Notes: generated from the sequence alone by a model not told the origin. A DNA stretch of 64,000 bases from Photobacterium sp. Ph5 (GCF_022129445.1 NZ_JADQAQ010000002.1:62001-126000), one strand, 5' to 3'; numbered from the stretch's first letter, positions 17,250 through 26,899 are shown. Translations and numbers: made by a program.

Positions 17250-17843
17250 CTAGGGTTTCCGATCGAAACGGCAATTTAATTTTTCACCATCTTTTTTTCC
17301 TAAAAAGTAACCGATAGAACCGCCAGCTATAGCACCAAATAAATGACTTTCAAAGCTCACTAAGTAATTAAACGGAAAGACTCCCCAAATCATCGAGCTA
17401 AAATAAACCATGACTAAAAATGTAATGATTAATGACGTGATACTTCTTAAAACTAATCCATAGATAAGTAAGTATCCCCAAATACCATAAATGATCCCAC
17501 TTAACCCTACATGATAGCTGATTCGTCCAAACAGCCATACGCTGATACTGCCAAATAACCAGCACAATAAAATAACATTAATTAACCGAGCAACACCATT
17601 AACCCCGACGCCAAGAGCCAATATTGTGAAAGAAGTGAGATTAAAAATTAAATGAGACCAACTCCCGTGAATAAAAGGATAGATCACAATGTTGCTGAGA
17701 TGACTAACGTGTCGAGGTAATAAACCATAGCTATTTAATGCCCCATTTAGAATGTGATTAATGACAAAAGCTGTAAACGAAAGACCCCAGAACAATAGAA
17801 TTACCAAGAAAACATCTCGCCATTCTTTTTTTAAGTCAAACAT
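17250..17843 (-). CDS. Rhomboid family intramembrane serine protease
   Basis: 197 residues with six hydrophobic segments. All four rhomboid landmark residues are visible: H64 and N68 in WSHLIFNLT (oxyanion helix), nucleophile S115 in GLSGIIYG, and H166 in ESHLFGA. A catalytic Ser-His dyad within the membrane is therefore expected. The start is taken at ATG 17843 because GGTGAG lies 6-7 bases upstream; the ATG at 17870 has no such site. The C-terminus ends in a short basic tail (KKDGEKLNCRFDRKP). Substrate unknown; the nearby predicted secreted or lipoprotein genes at 18-20 kb are neighbours but no link is shown. Confidence 0.88.
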   Translation of the reverse strand: MFDLKKEWRDVFLVILLFWGLSFTAFVINHILNGALNSYGLLPRHVSHLSNIVIYPFIHGSWSHLIFNLTSFTILALGVGVNGVARLINVILLCWLFGSISVWLFGRISYHVGLSGIIYGIWGYLLIYGLVLRSITSLIITFLVMVYFSSMIWGVFPFNYLVSFESHLFGAIAGGSIGYFLGKKDGEKLNCRFDRKP

Positions 17844-18020
17844 AACAAACTCACCACACACTAAAAACATTATAATAACGCAATATCACCTTTACTATTA
17901 TAGCTAACTATATTATTTATGATTTATAGCTAAAATAACCCGAACTTTATATACCTCTCTTTAAGTATAAAATATTACAAGGTAGAATAGCGCACACTTG
18001 AAAATTAACACTGAAGCATC

Positions 18021-19460
18021 ATGAATAAATTTCGTTATTTTTTTATAATATCGATCATTGCTATCACCTCAGCTTGTGATGTTGAAAGAAAAATTGACTT
18101 TGAATCATTTTCAATCTTACATAATGAGAATCTATCTCATGATATTCATGGCTTTATTATTACTGAAAGCAGTAATCCGTTAAAAGTCCCTTCATCATTT
18201 AATAATATTAACCAGCTTTCGAATACTTTAATTCATAGCAATTGGTTATCTTCTAAAGATTATCTTTCTAATATCAACGAACTTGTATACGCATTTGAAG
18301 AAACTCAATTACAAGAATCTCAAGTCTTCATTAATGCTCTCAAACAAGCCCAAAAAAATTATACACAGAATATCTTACGTATTAATGCTTATGCACAAAC
18401 ACTACAATATTCTTACGATAAGACTTTAGCGCGTTATACTATAGAAGCTAATGATTATAGAAAGAAAATCACATTGCTTGAACAACCTAATGACTACTAT
18501 TTGGAGAATATTACACGAGTAGAAAACGAACTTGAACTCCAACGAGAGAAATACTTTAAGTCGAAAAAGTTATTTATTGACAGATTAAATGTAGTGCTTA
18601 ACGATCCTACGACAGCTTTTAATATCAATGATAACTTGAACTTTAAAATCCGACAGAAAACTAAACCACAATGCGAAAAATTTTGGGGTGATTACGAAAG
18701 TATCAAGACTAAAAACAGCAATAATTGTGTCTATATCAATATTGACTATTTAATTAGTAATGTATCAATCAATAATAAAAATGCTGTTCACCAAATAATT
18801 AAAAATAACGCTGTAAATCTGTGGAATGAATTAACGCTTTTAAATGGATTTTATGATACAAAGACAAATAAAACACATTTTAAAAATAACTTACGAAGCC
18901 AATTAGCAAATCTTAAAAATGATTATTTACAACGCAAACAATTATGTGCTCATACCTGTCCTTCTGTGCCTATGTTAAAGCAACAGTTAGTATCATTGAA
19001 AGAAGAAAAGAATAAGATAATAGAGCCTTCTATTTTAGATAAAAATAATAAAATAGATATTCATTCCCGCGCTTTTAACAGAATGCTAACTCACAGTTTG
19101 CTATCCCATGATTTAGAGATAACAAATCCACTCAATGCTTTCATTGCGTTATATGATAACCCAAAAGTTGTCGATACTTTTACATCTGAATACGCTCATA
19201 AAATAATTATTAATTACCCTAAAGAATTTACTATTTCAATTGATCGTAGAGGCAACTTTATTAAGCCTAAAATTCCAACAAAGCACTATAGCTTGTATGT
19301 TGATGTAGGTTCAACATGCAGTATTATTTATCAACCTAATCATCAAGGTTTACTACCTAAGGTTATTTCGGCTGACTCTTTGAATGTAAAAACGAAGAAT
19401 TGTGGTTTAGCGGAGCTAATAAAACATAATTTGGAACAACAATGGTTCCACTATGCGTAA
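18021..19460 (+). CDS. Uncharacterised coiled-coil lipoprotein
   Basis: 479 residues. N-terminal signal with a lipobox-like ITSAC (Cys19), so probably a lipoprotein. Long helical, charged segments (residues about 100-200 and 330-350, e.g. KKITLLEQPNDYYLENITRVENELELQREKYF broken into heptads) suggest coiled coils. Four Cys residues lie in two pairs (CAHTC near residue 310, others near 230-240), consistent with periplasmic disulfides. The last 90 residues look beta-rich (TISIDRRGNFIKPKIP). I do not recognise a family. Base composition is lower in GC than the flanking genes, suggesting an accessory gene. Monocistronic; divergent from the rhomboid gene. Confidence 0.7.
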   Translation: MNKFRYFFIISIIAITSACDVERKIDFESFSILHNENLSHDIHGFIITESSNPLKVPSSFNNINQLSNTLIHSNWLSSKDYLSNINELVYAFEETQLQESQVFINALKQAQKNYTQNILRINAYAQTLQYSYDKTLARYTIEANDYRKKITLLEQPNDYYLENITRVENELELQREKYFKSKKLFIDRLNVVLNDPTTAFNINDNLNFKIRQKTKPQCEKFWGDYESIKTKNSNNCVYINIDYLISNVSINNKNAVHQIIKNNAVNLWNELTLLNGFYDTKTNKTHFKNNLRSQLANLKNDYLQRKQLCAHTCPSVPMLKQQLVSLKEEKNKIIEPSILDKNNKIDIHSRAFNRMLTHSLLSHDLEITNPLNAFIALYDNPKVVDTFTSEYAHKIIINYPKEFTISIDRRGNFIKPKIPTKHYSLYVDVGSTCSIIYQPNHQGLLPKVISADSLNVKTKNCGLAELIKHNLEQQWFHYA

Positions 19461-19539
19461 AATTACATACCATTTCAAGTCACTTAGTCATACATAAGCT
19501 TCTTCACATTTTTTTAAATGAACGATAAAGGTATTATCA

Positions 19540-20016
19540 CTAGTGATATCCGAAAGCTGTTGCGACTTGTAACCAATTCTGTTGTGTTTGTTTAGCGTGT
19601 TGTAATGAGGGTAAAAACTCTACAACATGGATTATTGAGGCATTGTATCCTTTACTACATTGAGAACTATAGTGATTCAATTCAGCACTAAAAATCGGCA
19701 TAGTGTTTTGTTTGTTTACACACCAATTACCTACAATTTTTCCGCCTTGTTCCACACAGTAACTTAATACTAGATGTATAAATTGACGCTGATAATTGCT
19801 TTTTGCATCGCAGAAAATATTTTCATAAGCGGCATAACCGTATGTTGGATGGTAGACAGTCACCCCATGTTGCTGTGCTTGTTGCATTCCATAACTATCA
19901 ACTGTTTCAATCAAACTTGTTGTTCGCAATATTGGTTTTGAAACAATTTCAGCTTGCACAGTTAATGAAATAAATACAAATAATCCGCATACCATGCTTA
20001 ATATTAAATTCTTCAT
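19540..20016 (-). CDS. Uncharacterised secreted protein
   Basis: 158 residues from ATG 20016 (MKNLILSMVCGLFVFISLTVQAEIV), which has AGGA 8 bases upstream; the ORF could extend 3 codons further. A typical Sec signal peptide ends at VQA. The mature protein has four cysteines (IFCDA, LSYC, NWCVN, SQCSKG), probably two disulfides, and aromatic-rich segments (YHPTYGYAAYENI). Periplasmic or secreted. No family recognised. Convergent with the lipoprotein gene at 18021 with no clear terminator between. Confidence 0.7.
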   Translation of the reverse strand: MKNLILSMVCGLFVFISLTVQAEIVSKPILRTTSLIETVDSYGMQQAQQHGVTVYHPTYGYAAYENIFCDAKSNYQRQFIHLVLSYCVEQGGKIVGNWCVNKQNTMPIFSAELNHYSSQCSKGYNASIIHVVEFLPSLQHAKQTQQNWLQVATAFGYH

Positions 20017-20295
20017 ACACACCATCCTATTTCTTTTTGGTATACATGTTTTAATGAATATCTACCATATCACTGTATATTGTTATAGCAGATATTTTTA
20101 TAAGCATTTAAATTTAATAATATTTTTCATATTTAGATAGATACAAGAGTGTAAATAAATCTATACATCATAAAAGTAGCTATAATTACAATATTCACTT
20201 TAGCTATATTTCTTACTATTAAGACAATAAATCCACACTAAATAAGATACAGTATTCATATACGGAGATCACATATATTTGTTTGGAGTCGATAT

Positions 20296-20484
20296 ATGGA
20301 AGATAAAACCCTCATTGCGGATACTCATGGAATTCTTGAAGCCTTTATTGAAAATGGGTTACATCGTACATACCCTATTTATTGCCAGTTCCCTCACTGC
20401 GAAAGCCTGATAGAAAAACACCAATACGATGAAAGCTATGATATTGAATTTAATGATGGTTATCGTCATCAGAATGAGAAATAA
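20296..20484 (+). CDS. Small acidic hypothetical protein
   Basis: 62 residues, acidic, with two cysteines and several histidines (YCQFPHCESLIEKH). GGAG lies 7 bases before the ATG, which supports translation. No signal or membrane segment. The upstream 270 bases are very AT-rich and show no other gene. Possibly regulatory or metal-binding; no family recognised. Confidence 0.6.
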   Translation: MEDKTLIADTHGILEAFIENGLHRTYPIYCQFPHCESLIEKHQYDESYDIEFNDGYRHQNEK

Positions 20485-20533
20485 TTTTAATCCTAAATTT
20501 TATGAATATACCTTAGGTATAAAAAGACATAAA

Positions 20534-20561
20534 AAAACCGACGCTTATAAACGTCGGTTTT
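20534..20561. terminator. Bidirectional terminator, small ORF / aroG
   Basis: Stem AAAACCGACG (20534-20543) / CGTCGGTTTT (20552-20561), 8-base loop, A-tract and T-tract on the two sides. Confidence 0.85.
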
Positions 20562-20578
20562 CATTAACTCACTTGTAA

Positions 20579-21631
20579 TTACCCTTGGCGACGTTTTTGT
20601 ACATCTGCAGCTAATTGACGAAGTACTTTTTCAGTGTCTCCCCAACCAATACATGCATCTGTAATACTTTGACCATAAGTCGGTTCAACACCATCAACAA
20701 TATCTTGACGACCTTCAACAAGATGACTTTCAATCATTACACCAAAGATAGACTTGTTACCACTCGCTATTTGCTCACCAACATCTTGTGATACTAGAGG
20801 CTGACGCTCAAATTTTTTCAAGCTATTTGCATGACTAAAATCAATCATCACTTTAGAACGGTGTCCGGCAGCTTCAAGTTGATCGGTTACTGCTTTAACA
20901 TGCTCAGCACTATAATTTGGCTCTTTGCCGCCACGAAGAATAATATGACAATCTTCATTACCTGCCGTTGATACGATCGCAGAATGACCATATTTAGTCA
21001 CTGATAGGAAATGGTGAGGTGCACTTGCCGAACCAACAGCATCGGTCGCAATTTTGATATTGCCATCAGTGCCGTTTTTAAAACCAACTGGACATGACAA
21101 ACCTGATGCAAGCTCACGGTGAACCTGAGATTCTGTTGTACGCGCACCAATTGCGCCCCAACTGATCAAGTCTCCCATGTACTGAGGGGTGATCATATCA
21201 AGAAATTCGCCAGCCGTTGGTAGGCCAGATTCAGTTAAATCAAGAAGTAATTTACGACCAATGCGTAAACCATCATTTAATTGGAAGCTGTTATCCATGT
21301 AAGGGTCATTAACTAACCCTTTCCAGCCTACTGTTGTGCGTGGTTTTTCAAAATAAACACGCATAACAATTTCTAAATCAGCGCTAAGCTCATCACGTAG
21401 CGTTTTTAGCTTTTTTCCGTACTCAATTGCCGCATCAGTATCATGTATAGAACAAGGGCCTACAATCACAAGAAGACGGTCATCTTCATCATTTAAGATA
21501 TTATGAATGGCATTTCGAGCTTGATATACTGTTTCAGAGGCTGCTTCAGAAGCTGAAAATTTTTCTAATATTGCAACTGGTGGTAATAGTTCTTTGATCT
21601 CGCTAATGCGGACATCATCTGTTTTATGCAT
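20579..21631 (-). CDS. aroG: 3-deoxy-7-phosphoheptulonate synthase (DAHP synthase)
   Basis: 350 residues, full length for class I alpha DAHP synthases. It condenses phosphoenolpyruvate and erythrose 4-phosphate, the first step of the shikimate pathway. Near-identical to AroG signatures: GPCSIHD, RVYFEKPRTTVGWKGL, AGEFLDMITPQY, WGAIGARTTESQVHRELASGL, MIDFSHANS, and metal ligands in these blocks. The sequence from the start (RISEIKELLPPVAILEKF) resembles the Phe-sensitive AroG more than AroF or AroH. GGGAAG lies about 7 bases before the ATG. Feedback type and TyrR regulation cannot be settled by eye. Confidence 0.93.
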   Translation of the reverse strand: MHKTDDVRISEIKELLPPVAILEKFSASEAASETVYQARNAIHNILNDEDDRLLVIVGPCSIHDTDAAIEYGKKLKTLRDELSADLEIVMRVYFEKPRTTVGWKGLVNDPYMDNSFQLNDGLRIGRKLLLDLTESGLPTAGEFLDMITPQYMGDLISWGAIGARTTESQVHRELASGLSCPVGFKNGTDGNIKIATDAVGSASAPHHFLSVTKYGHSAIVSTAGNEDCHIILRGGKEPNYSAEHVKAVTDQLEAAGHRSKVMIDFSHANSLKKFERQPLVSQDVGEQIASGNKSIFGVMIESHLVEGRQDIVDGVEPTYGQSITDACIGWGDTEKVLRQLAADVQKRRQG

Positions 21632-22084
21632 GCTTATACTTCCCGTATCGCTACACTACTTCCATGTCGGTCAATCGATGTAGTGTACTTATCTCCAAAT
21701 AGTTATTTCTTAACTTATCGCCTTAACCCTTTTTGTGCAATGGGTTATTGACAGTAAAGTCGACATTTTTTAACCATTTCACTTCATTAATAACAATAAT
21801 GTGTATCGCATGTCATAACAAAATAGTTACACTCCGTCTAATTTACCTCATAAAACAACTGCTTTTATGATATATATCGCTATGAACCTTCTAAATAAAC
21901 GGGTAATAATCACGCATACAGACCCACATTATTGATCTAAATGATGACATCTAAAGATTAAAAGTTCATTGTTATATAATGTTGAAATAATTAATTATTT
22001 TTAATAGGTAAAAGCTATTGTATCAATACAGAGGTGTTTATTCTGTATTGTGAAAAGCTACTAATTTATGAGTCGAGGTACGTC
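21632..22084. other. Divergent intergenic region, aroG and amino-acid ABC transporter
   Basis: About 450 bases, no gene. It must hold the aroG promoter (minus) and the transporter promoter (plus). One small stem, ACACTAC / GTAGTGT, with about 20 bases between the arms lies near 21650-21680 in the aroG leader. I looked for a TyrR box (TGTAAA-N6-TTTACA) and saw no convincing match. Confidence 0.5.
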
Positions 22085-22825
22085 TTGTTGGCTAAAGACG
22101 AAATAATAGCATTCCACCATGTAAATAAATGGTATGGCGATTTCCATGCATTAAAAGACATTAACTTAACCATTCATAAAGGTGAACGGTTAGTGATTTG
22201 TGGCCCTTCCGGCTCAGGTAAATCGACACTTATTCGTTGTATTAATGGCCTTGAGCAGTATGATTCAGGTGAGATTATAGTAAGAGATCACTTATTAGAT
22301 CCTAAAAGCCTACATGTTGTTCGCGGCAAAGTAGGTATGGTTTTTCAACACTTTAATCTTTTCCCGCATATGACAGTATTGGATAATTTAACCTTAGCTC
22401 CCCGACGCACATTGGGCATGTCAAAAGCTGATGCTGAAACGTTAGCGAAGCAATATCTAGCCCGTGTTCATATCGAGCATCAAGCCGATAAATTTCCAGG
22501 TCAATTATCAGGAGGACAACAACAGCGTGTAGCGATTGCGCGTTCGCTTTGTATGAAACCTGATATTCTTTTATTTGATGAACCCACTTCTGCTTTAGAT
22601 CCTGAAATGATCCATGAAGTTCTTGATGTCATGAAAGAACTAGCAGATGAAGGTATCACAATGGTATGCGTGACCCATGAAATGGGTTTTGCACGTAAAG
22701 TAGCAGATCGGGTTGTATTTATGGATGAAGGTGAAATTGTTGAAATTGCACCACCTGCACATCTATTTGATCAGCCACAAAACCTTCGTACACAATCATT
22801 CCTTAAAAAAATTCTAAGTTACTGA
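22085..22825 (+). CDS. Polar amino-acid ABC transporter, ATP-binding protein
   Basis: ATPase subunit (about 246 residues) of a PAAT-family uptake system. Walker [11 protein letters not shown]-loop [11 protein letters not shown], signature [15 protein letters not shown], Walker [14 protein letters not shown], and the switch His in VTHEMGFA are all present. An upstream GTG at 22034 opens the frame, but the ribosome binding site GAGG at 22075-22078 points to TTG 22085 or TTG 22088, just before [11 protein letters not shown], where the family normally begins. First gene of a four-gene operon in the order ATPase, permease, binding protein, permease. Confidence 0.9.
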   Translation: MLAKDEIIAFHHVNKWYGDFHALKDINLTIHKGERLVICGPSGSGKSTLIRCINGLEQYDSGEIIVRDHLLDPKSLHVVRGKVGMVFQHFNLFPHMTVLDNLTLAPRRTLGMSKADAETLAKQYLARVHIEHQADKFPGQLSGGQQQRVAIARSLCMKPDILLFDEPTSALDPEMIHEVLDVMKELADEGITMVCVTHEMGFARKVADRVVFMDEGEIVEIAPPAHLFDQPQNLRTQSFLKKILSY

Positions 22826-22832
22826 GGTAAAT

Positions 22833-23651
22833 ATGATAGCTAAACCTCAGTCGCCATCGATTATCATCAAAATACTAAAACCTGTGATCAGTGGGTTATT
22901 ACAAATATCCGTCATTAGTTTCGCTATTATATGGTTACTAAATAGCGGTGCGGATGCAATGAACTATAACTGGCAATGGTATCGTATTCCCCAATATTTA
23001 TTTTTTAAAGAAGACGGTGAGTGGTTTTCTGCAGAGCTTATTGATGGCTTACTTATCACACTTAAAATATCAGCCATTAGCCTGATATTTACTATCATGT
23101 TTGGCTTAATTGCCGCGCTATTACGCTTATCTCATTCTATTGTCGGTCGAGGCCTAGCGCGTGGATACATTGAACTCATTCGTAATACACCGTTACTGGT
23201 ACAAATTTATCTACTGTACTTTGTTTTTGGTCCTGTATTAGGGCTAGAGCGTTTTACAACAGCAGTGCTGGCATTATCTTTATTTCAAGGGGCATATACT
23301 GCAGAAATCTTCCGTTCTGGCTTAATCAATATACCTAAAGGTCAATTTGAAGCAGCTGAAAGCCTTGGATTAAGTAAAATAGATAGTTATCGCTATATTA
23401 TTTTACCGCAAATGTTACGTCGTATCTTACCGCCTTTAACTAATGAGGCCGTCTCTTTGGTTAAAAACTCCTCTATAGTCAGTATCATGGCTATATTTGA
23501 TCTTACAACACAAGGACGAGATATTGTTGCGGATACAGCCATGCCATTTGAAATTTGGTTTACTATCGCGGCAATGTATTTATGTATAACTTTAGTTTTA
23601 TCTGCTTTTGCAACACTACTAGAGCACAAACTAGCTACACCTACTCATTGA
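22833..23651 (+). CDS. Polar amino-acid ABC transporter, permease 1
   Basis: 272 residues with about five to six membrane spans. It contains the HisM/GlnP-type EAA motif (EAAESLGLSKIDSYRYIILPQM) that docks on the ATPase, and GYIELIRNTPLLVQIYL, the conserved loop of PAAT permeases. The N-terminal 70 residues form an extra membrane-proximal extension (NYNWQWYRIPQYLF) that is shared in kind with permease 2. Seven bases separate it from the ATPase gene. Forms the translocation pore with permease 2. Confidence 0.9.
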   Translation: MIAKPQSPSIIIKILKPVISGLLQISVISFAIIWLLNSGADAMNYNWQWYRIPQYLFFKEDGEWFSAELIDGLLITLKISAISLIFTIMFGLIAALLRLSHSIVGRGLARGYIELIRNTPLLVQIYLLYFVFGPVLGLERFTTAVLALSLFQGAYTAEIFRSGLINIPKGQFEAAESLGLSKIDSYRYIILPQMLRRILPPLTNEAVSLVKNSSIVSIMAIFDLTTQGRDIVADTAMPFEIWFTIAAMYLCITLVLSAFATLLEHKLATPTH

Positions 23652-23679
23652 TGATTTTTAACGATATGGAGAATATGTA

Positions 23680-24492
23680 ATGAAGCGTTTTTTTGCGGTA
23701 TTTGTTACCGCACTCAGTCTTTTTTTAACAACAAGTCATGCATTTGCTGCCGATAAAAGCACCCTTGAACAAATTAAAGAACGTGGCACATTACGTGTAG
23801 GTTTATCAACATTTGTGCCTTGGGCTATGCGTGATAAACAAGGTGAACTAATCGGCTTTGAAGTTGATGTCGCTAAACGTGTCGCTAAAGATGCAGGTGT
23901 AAAAGTAGAGTTTATTCCTACAGCATGGGACGGTATTATCCCAGCCCTTCTTGCAGGTAAATTTGATGTTATCATTGGCGGAATGTCGATAACACCGCAA
24001 CGAAATCTGAGTGTTCTTTTTACAACACCCTACTCTCATTCAGGTATTCAACTTGCAGCCAATAAAGAGTTAGCTGGCGATAAGCTCACAATTGCTGATT
24101 ACAATAAACGTAGCGTGACGCTCGCTGTTCGTCGTGGCGCTGTAACAGTACAAGCTGCGAAGAAGTATTTCCCGAAAGCGAAATTACGTCAATTTGATGA
24201 TGAAGCACAAGCATTCCAAGAAGTCTTAAATGGCAATGCGCAAGCCGTATTAGCATCAACACCAAAGCCAGAGCAAATGACGCTGCAATACAAAGACAAA
24301 CTATTCTTGCCATTTAAAGAACGTTTAAGCCAAGGCTCTGAAGGCTTTGCGATCCGTCAAGGTGATTTCAACTTGTTAAACTTCTTTAATAACTGGATTT
24401 TACTTCGAACTCAAGATGGTTGGTTACAAGAACGTTATAACTATTGGTTCACAACTGTTGATTGGCAGAACCAGGTAAAAGAAGGTCAATAA
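23680..24492 (+). CDS. Polar amino-acid ABC transporter, periplasmic binding protein
   Basis: 270 residues with a Sec signal peptide (cleavage after SHAFA). Mature protein is a class II periplasmic binding protein, family SBP_bac_3: GTLRVGLSTFVPWAM, GFEVDVAKRVA, WDGIIPALLAGKFDVIIGGMSITPQRN and SEGFAIRQGD. GKFDVIIGGMSIT and the Arg in TPQR bind the amino-acid alpha-carboxylate and alpha-amino group. The side-chain specificity cannot be read reliably; the family covers His, Arg, Gln, Glu and Cys. Lies between the two permease genes, so all four are probably one transcript. Confidence 0.92.
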   Translation: MKRFFAVFVTALSLFLTTSHAFAADKSTLEQIKERGTLRVGLSTFVPWAMRDKQGELIGFEVDVAKRVAKDAGVKVEFIPTAWDGIIPALLAGKFDVIIGGMSITPQRNLSVLFTTPYSHSGIQLAANKELAGDKLTIADYNKRSVTLAVRRGAVTVQAAKKYFPKAKLRQFDDEAQAFQEVLNGNAQAVLASTPKPEQMTLQYKDKLFLPFKERLSQGSEGFAIRQGDFNLLNFFNNWILLRTQDGWLQERYNYWFTTVDWQNQVKEGQ

Positions 24493-24496
24493 GTAA

Positions 24497-25432
24497 ATGT
24501 CTTCTTGCTCAACTGCAAAGAAAACACTCACGCAGCCAGAAAAGACACTGGCTGCTAAGTTTTCTTTAAAAAACCTTCAACCGCTTGATTATATTCTCTT
24601 AGTGATAATGGGCTGTTTTATTGGCTGGTTATATTACCGCTCATCTGTTGGCATTAATTACCATTGGCAATGGCATAAAGCCTTTGATTTGGTTTTTACA
24701 CCTGGTCAAAACGGAGAACTTCCTTATTTCTTTCAAGGTATTATCAGTACTATTCGATTAAGTCTGTGGGGAATGCTATTTGCTGCGTTATTAGGGCTAC
24801 TTTTAGCTTTAGGACGTCGTTCTTCTTTTATCTTTTTCCGGCTGCCAGCGAATGCTTATATTCAATTAGTCAGAAATATCCCGCCACTGGTTTTTGTTTT
24901 CATTTTCTATTTCTTTATATCTAGCCAATTAGTTCCATTACTAGGACTCGATAATCTTTTTCGTAATTACCATGGTAGCGAGAGTCTTTTGCAAGATATC
25001 CTCTTTGGTAATAGTCAGTTATGGGAAAACCTTTTTTCTGGAGTTCTGTGCGTTGGTTTAATTGCAGCGGCTTATATAGCTGAGGTCATTCGTTCAGGTC
25101 TTGATGCTATAGATAAAGGGCAATGGGAGGCTGCCAGTTCTCTTGGACTTTCTCGTCTTGACGGCTTTCGTTTTGTTATCTTTCCTCAAGCCATCGCAAG
25201 CATCGTCCCTGCACTTGCTGGTCAATTTATCTCTATCGTGAAAGATTCATCCATTATTTCATTAATTTCTATACAGGAGATAACCTTCGTCGGCAGTGAA
25301 ATGGCAAACTCATCGGGGTTAATCTTTGAAATTTGGTTACTTGTCGGCGCTGTATACTTTATTTTGTGCTTATCTTTATCTTTATTATTCAATAAATTAG
25401 AGAAACGTAGTTTACGCCATCTTTCTCGATAA
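24497..25432 (+). CDS. Polar amino-acid ABC transporter, permease 2
   Basis: 311 residues with about six membrane spans. EAA motif: WEAASSLGLSRLDGFRFVIFPQA; PAAT loop: AYIQLVRNIPPLVFVFIFYF. A longer N-terminus (NYHWQWHKAFDLVF) and an inserted periplasmic stretch (GSESLLQDILFGNSQ) distinguish it from permease 1. The start lies 4 bases after the binding-protein stop, which implies coupling. Ends the operon, followed by a hairpin shared with the convergent metalloprotease-like gene. Confidence 0.9.
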   Translation: MSSCSTAKKTLTQPEKTLAAKFSLKNLQPLDYILLVIMGCFIGWLYYRSSVGINYHWQWHKAFDLVFTPGQNGELPYFFQGIISTIRLSLWGMLFAALLGLLLALGRRSSFIFFRLPANAYIQLVRNIPPLVFVFIFYFFISSQLVPLLGLDNLFRNYHGSESLLQDILFGNSQLWENLFSGVLCVGLIAAAYIAEVIRSGLDAIDKGQWEAASSLGLSRLDGFRFVIFPQAIASIVPALAGQFISIVKDSSIISLISIQEITFVGSEMANSSGLIFEIWLLVGAVYFILCLSLSLLFNKLEKRSLRHLSR

Positions 25433-25436
25433 ATAT

Positions 25437-25475
25437 GAAGCGGCTTAAGTATTCTATATTTACTTAAGCCACTTC
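25437..25475. terminator. Hairpin between permease 2 and peptidase-like gene
   Basis: Stem GGCTTAAGTA (25442-25451) / TACTTAAGCC (25461-25470), extended by GAAG/CTTC after a mismatch. No strong T-tract, so terminator activity is likely but not certain. Confidence 0.6.
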
Positions 25476-25487
25476 ATTAACGATGGA

Positions 25488-26702
25488 TTAAAGATACTTA
25501 TTTTTTATCTCATTCCAACGCTGCTTACCTATCTTATTTGTAATAATTGCCACAAATGTTGGCGATAGCTTATAACCATTAATGACATCAATAGACTTAA
25601 TAATCTGATCTAAATTACTGCCTTTATTCTGTAATGCTGTATCTACTTCGTACCAAAACGCAGGTCCCTTAAAATAGAATAGTGGGTAATATTGATATTC
25701 TTTCTTTTCATCGACATTTTTATTTGCTTCAACAAGACCTGTTGACGAAAAAGGGTATTTTTCAGCAAAATCATTCCAACGCTGGATTGGGGTTTTAAAT
25801 GCAAAGGAAGTATTTTCCATTGATTTTAATGCGTAGTATTCTGCTAAACTCTCTCCTGTCCACCCATTAGCTGGTAATTTATTTTGCAGCAAATGTAAAG
25901 ATTCATGTGCTGATATCTTTAATAGCCATTGTAATGACTCATTAGTTACAACTCCCTTATCCGTCCAAACATTCACAAAAATATTCGGTACACCGGAAGA
26001 GCCACTAATACGCCTCTCAGCTTTATCTTTTGCAAAAAAAGTAATACCCCAGTTATGTAACTCTTTATCAGGAAATACTTTTAATAAATCATTAAGTTGA
26101 TTTGCTAATGTGGGTAACCATAATTCCTTTTCCTCTATAAGTTGAGGTAAATCAGAATGAATAACTACTTGCTTACCAGCTAGATCTACGACAGTTTTAG
26201 GCATTCCCCAAACCATAAAAAATGGAGGTTGAGATGTTGTTGGCATCAATGCACAGTCTTTTTCAGGTGAACAGACTTGGATCTGATCCTGCTCTTTGAT
26301 ACGAGGTAACGTATTCCATTCCGTCAGTACATACCATCCCTGCTTTGAGTTATGAGCATTATATTGATCTGATGGAGAATAACTGGATGGCTCTACATTT
26401 TTAGTTGTTACTTCCCATGTAACTTTACTACAAGCAATAGGTTGACCATAAACGATTATTGAAGAGGTTCCATCACGCTTTAAACATGTTAATTGAGGGG
26501 CAAACTCATTATCTCGATATTGACGTGGTTTAACCCATGTTAACGCCTGATTACCATTGGTCTTTGTATCAACTTTAATTATATCAGGCTGATTACTATC
26601 AGCTTTTACATTATATGTAACAGGTGTTTCTGCTAGTGCAGAGCCACTTCCAAACGAGAGAAATAACAAAGTTCCATAGCTTGTTATTATATTTTTAAAC
26701 AT
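25488..26702 (-). CDS. Secreted HExxH metallopeptidase-like protein
   Basis: 404 residues with a Sec signal peptide (cleavage after ALA near residue 24). The C-terminal half contains HESLH (H266, E267, H270), and 18 residues on GESLAEYYAL offers E284 or E288 as third zinc ligand: a gluzincin arrangement. Four cysteines (TCLKR, IACSK, VCSPEKDC) probably form disulfides in the N-terminal beta-rich domain. No closer family recognised. A secreted or periplasmic zinc peptidase acting on protein or peptidoglycan is plausible. Codon use is more AT-rich than the neighbouring transporter, hinting at an accessory gene. Confidence 0.7.
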   Translation of the reverse strand: MFKNIITSYGTLLFLSFGSGSALAETPVTYNVKADSNQPDIIKVDTKTNGNQALTWVKPRQYRDNEFAPQLTCLKRDGTSSIIVYGQPIACSKVTWEVTTKNVEPSSYSPSDQYNAHNSKQGWYVLTEWNTLPRIKEQDQIQVCSPEKDCALMPTTSQPPFFMVWGMPKTVVDLAGKQVVIHSDLPQLIEEKELWLPTLANQLNDLLKVFPDKELHNWGITFFAKDKAERRISGSSGVPNIFVNVWTDKGVVTNESLQWLLKISAHESLHLLQNKLPANGWTGESLAEYYALKSMENTSFAFKTPIQRWNDFAEKYPFSSTGLVEANKNVDEKKEYQYYPLFYFKGPAFWYEVDTALQNKGSNLDQIIKSIDVINGYKLSPTFVAIITNKIGKQRWNEIKNKYL

Positions 26703-26899
26703 TTAACCATCCATTATTTTACATTTTATCCATTTATAGACTTATATATTAGCAACTCGTTCAAAAAACATAGAAAATATTTTAAATTGCTACAATAATT
26801 GTTACTCGCTAGTAAGAATGATTTGTATAAATACCACTAGGAAAAACGTGCTCTTTGACACTAAAATGCGCGTCTCTTATTTAATGGTAGATAATCGTA

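Noticed and set aside
21632-21760. TyrR box before aroG
   Set aside because: No TGTAAA-N6-TTTACA-like site with acceptable match.
26703-26899. Possible guanidine riboswitch before the SMR gene
   Set aside because: None of the conserved guanidine-I, -II or -III motifs is visible.
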